In this document: in pieces, positions 48,395-48,763 of the stretch
How the letters are laid out: each line of letters begins with the position of its first letter
Numbering within the stretch: position 1 is the stretch's first letter
Source of the DNA: Novacetimonas cocois
GTDB taxonomy: Bacteria; Pseudomonadota; Alphaproteobacteria; Acetobacterales; Acetobacteraceae
Length of the DNA: 48,763 nucleotides
Assembly: GCF_003311635.1 (NCBI RefSeq)
Contig: NZ_QEXL01000007.1
Coordinates: 597-49,359 of the forward strand
Direction of reading: 5' to 3'
Notes under the pieces: model-generated
What the model was told of the DNA's origin: nothing
The model's database searches: none
The model's input: the letters and a program-made list of their open reading frames with translations, nothing else
Program-made: the position numbers and the translations under genes

Positions 48395-48634
48395 ATGACA
48401 TCAGAAGAAAAATTAATGCGTTTCATGTCCACAGATAGCGCAATCGAACATGCGGCCATTAAAAGCGATTATGAACTGGATGAGTGGGATGGGGCCATTA
48501 TCTGCTGTGGCCCCTATTCAGCGAACCTAATGGACGAGTGCTATCAGATATGGGCTAGGAATGAGGGATTGCCCGATAATCTATATGACTGGACACCTGA
48601 ACATATCGGGAAGTTCCACACATTCGTGAATTGA
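48395..48634 (+). CDS. Small acidic protein of unknown function
   Basis: 79 aa from ATG 48395 with GGAGACGGA directly upstream. Rich in Asp and Glu (KSDYELDEWDGAIICCGPYS, LYDWTPEHIG) with a CC pair. No known domain. It is transcribed divergently from the recombinase, with the repeat cluster between them, and ends in a clear terminator. Small acidic proteins on mobile elements are sometimes DNA mimics or antitoxin-like, but nothing here proves that. Confidence 0.55.
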   Translation: MTSEEKLMRFMSTDSAIEHAAIKSDYELDEWDGAIICCGPYSANLMDECYQIWARNEGLPDNLYDWTPEHIGKFHTFVN

Positions 48635-48635
48635 T

Positions 48636-48670
48636 AAAAAAAGAGCCGGAAATGAACCCGGCTTTTTTTT
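48636..48670 (+). terminator. Terminator after the small acidic gene
   Basis: AGCCGG/CCGGCT stem with an 8-nt loop, A-run before and eight T residues after (48663-48670), 2 nt past the stop. Confidence 0.85.
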
Positions 48671-48709
48671 GAGCATTCACTTTTTTAAGGTGTTACCTCA
48701 CTTAACCTG

Positions 48710-48763
48710 CCAAATTTTTAGCGAAATACCTATTATATAATAGGGTTTTCGCTAAATTTTTGG
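48710..48763. repeat. 54-nt imperfect palindrome at the right edge
   Basis: Left arm CCAAATTTTTAGCGAAATAC and on to the central TATTATATAATA; the right arm is its near-exact reverse complement ending CTAAATTTTTGG. About 23 of 27 positions pair and the symmetry centre is between 48736 and 48737. The palindrome ends exactly with the window. It could be a recombination site, a replication or partition site, or an element terminus. Confidence 0.65.

Overview
The window is a GC-rich piece of an alphaproteobacterial chromosome, most likely from an acetic acid bacterium (Acetobacteraceae, Komagataeibacter/Gluconacetobacter-like). The evidence is a hopanoid cyclitol-ether module (hpnM-hpnI-hpnJ-hpnK), the cell-cycle regulator GcrA, a five-gene F1 ATP synthase operon without F0 genes, a PqiABC transporter, an AldB-type aldehyde dehydrogenase and a type II NADH dehydrogenase. 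The assignment rests on gene content and base composition, not on a database search.

Layout. 1-4447 (+): end of a hopanoid-cluster gene, then hpnM, hpnI, hpnJ and, after a strong terminator, hpnK. 4451-4773: diverged tandem repeat between convergent genes. 4775-13632 (-): trxA, a small membrane protein, and the tightly overlapping set tsaE>murU-like>addB>addA. 13853-16282 (+): a ferredoxin-NADP reductase and dadA. 16527-20072 (-): small His-rich secreted protein, typA, adenosine kinase. 20359-20946 (+): bactofilin. 21143-23207 (-): gcrA and rnd. 23334-23813 (+): queF. 24081-29068 (-): atpHAGDC. 29378-30892 (-): 14-TM drug-exporter-like MFS protein. 31049-32316: tRNA-Gly, tRNA-Trp, secE, nusG. 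32585-33013 (+): cupin. 33243-37073 (-): pqiABC. 37169: tRNA-Thr(CGT). 37505-40207: accessory genes (AAA ATPase, winged-helix-like protein, small proteins). 40957-43972 (+): aldehyde dehydrogenase and NDH-2. 44152-46157: very small proteins and an orphan DUF3310 protein.

From about 46500 the window changes character. A 45-nt 3' fragment of tRNA-Thr(GGT), running from the anticodon loop to CCA, marks what looks like the attachment site of an integrated element. To its right the DNA becomes AT-rich and holds a perfect 14-bp inverted repeat, a two-TM membrane protein whose start overlaps the end of a small serine recombinase gene, four copies of a 10-11 bp repeat bracketing the recombinase promoter, a divergent small acidic gene, and a 54-nt palindrome that ends exactly at the window edge. 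This is the region most likely to hold something undescribed.

A second genome-level feature is a dispersed palindromic repeat of about 80-90 bp with inverted AAAGTTTTTGG/CCAAAAACTTT ends. I find six copies (five full-length, one deleted), in both orientations, always between genes and mostly at 3' ends.

The housekeeping genes belong to cell-envelope work (hopanoids, PqiABC, MurU-like enzyme, bactofilin), DNA repair (AddAB), translation and tRNA modification (TsaE, QueF, TypA, NusG) and respiratory energy (ATP synthase F1, NDH-2, aldehyde and D-amino-acid dehydrogenases).
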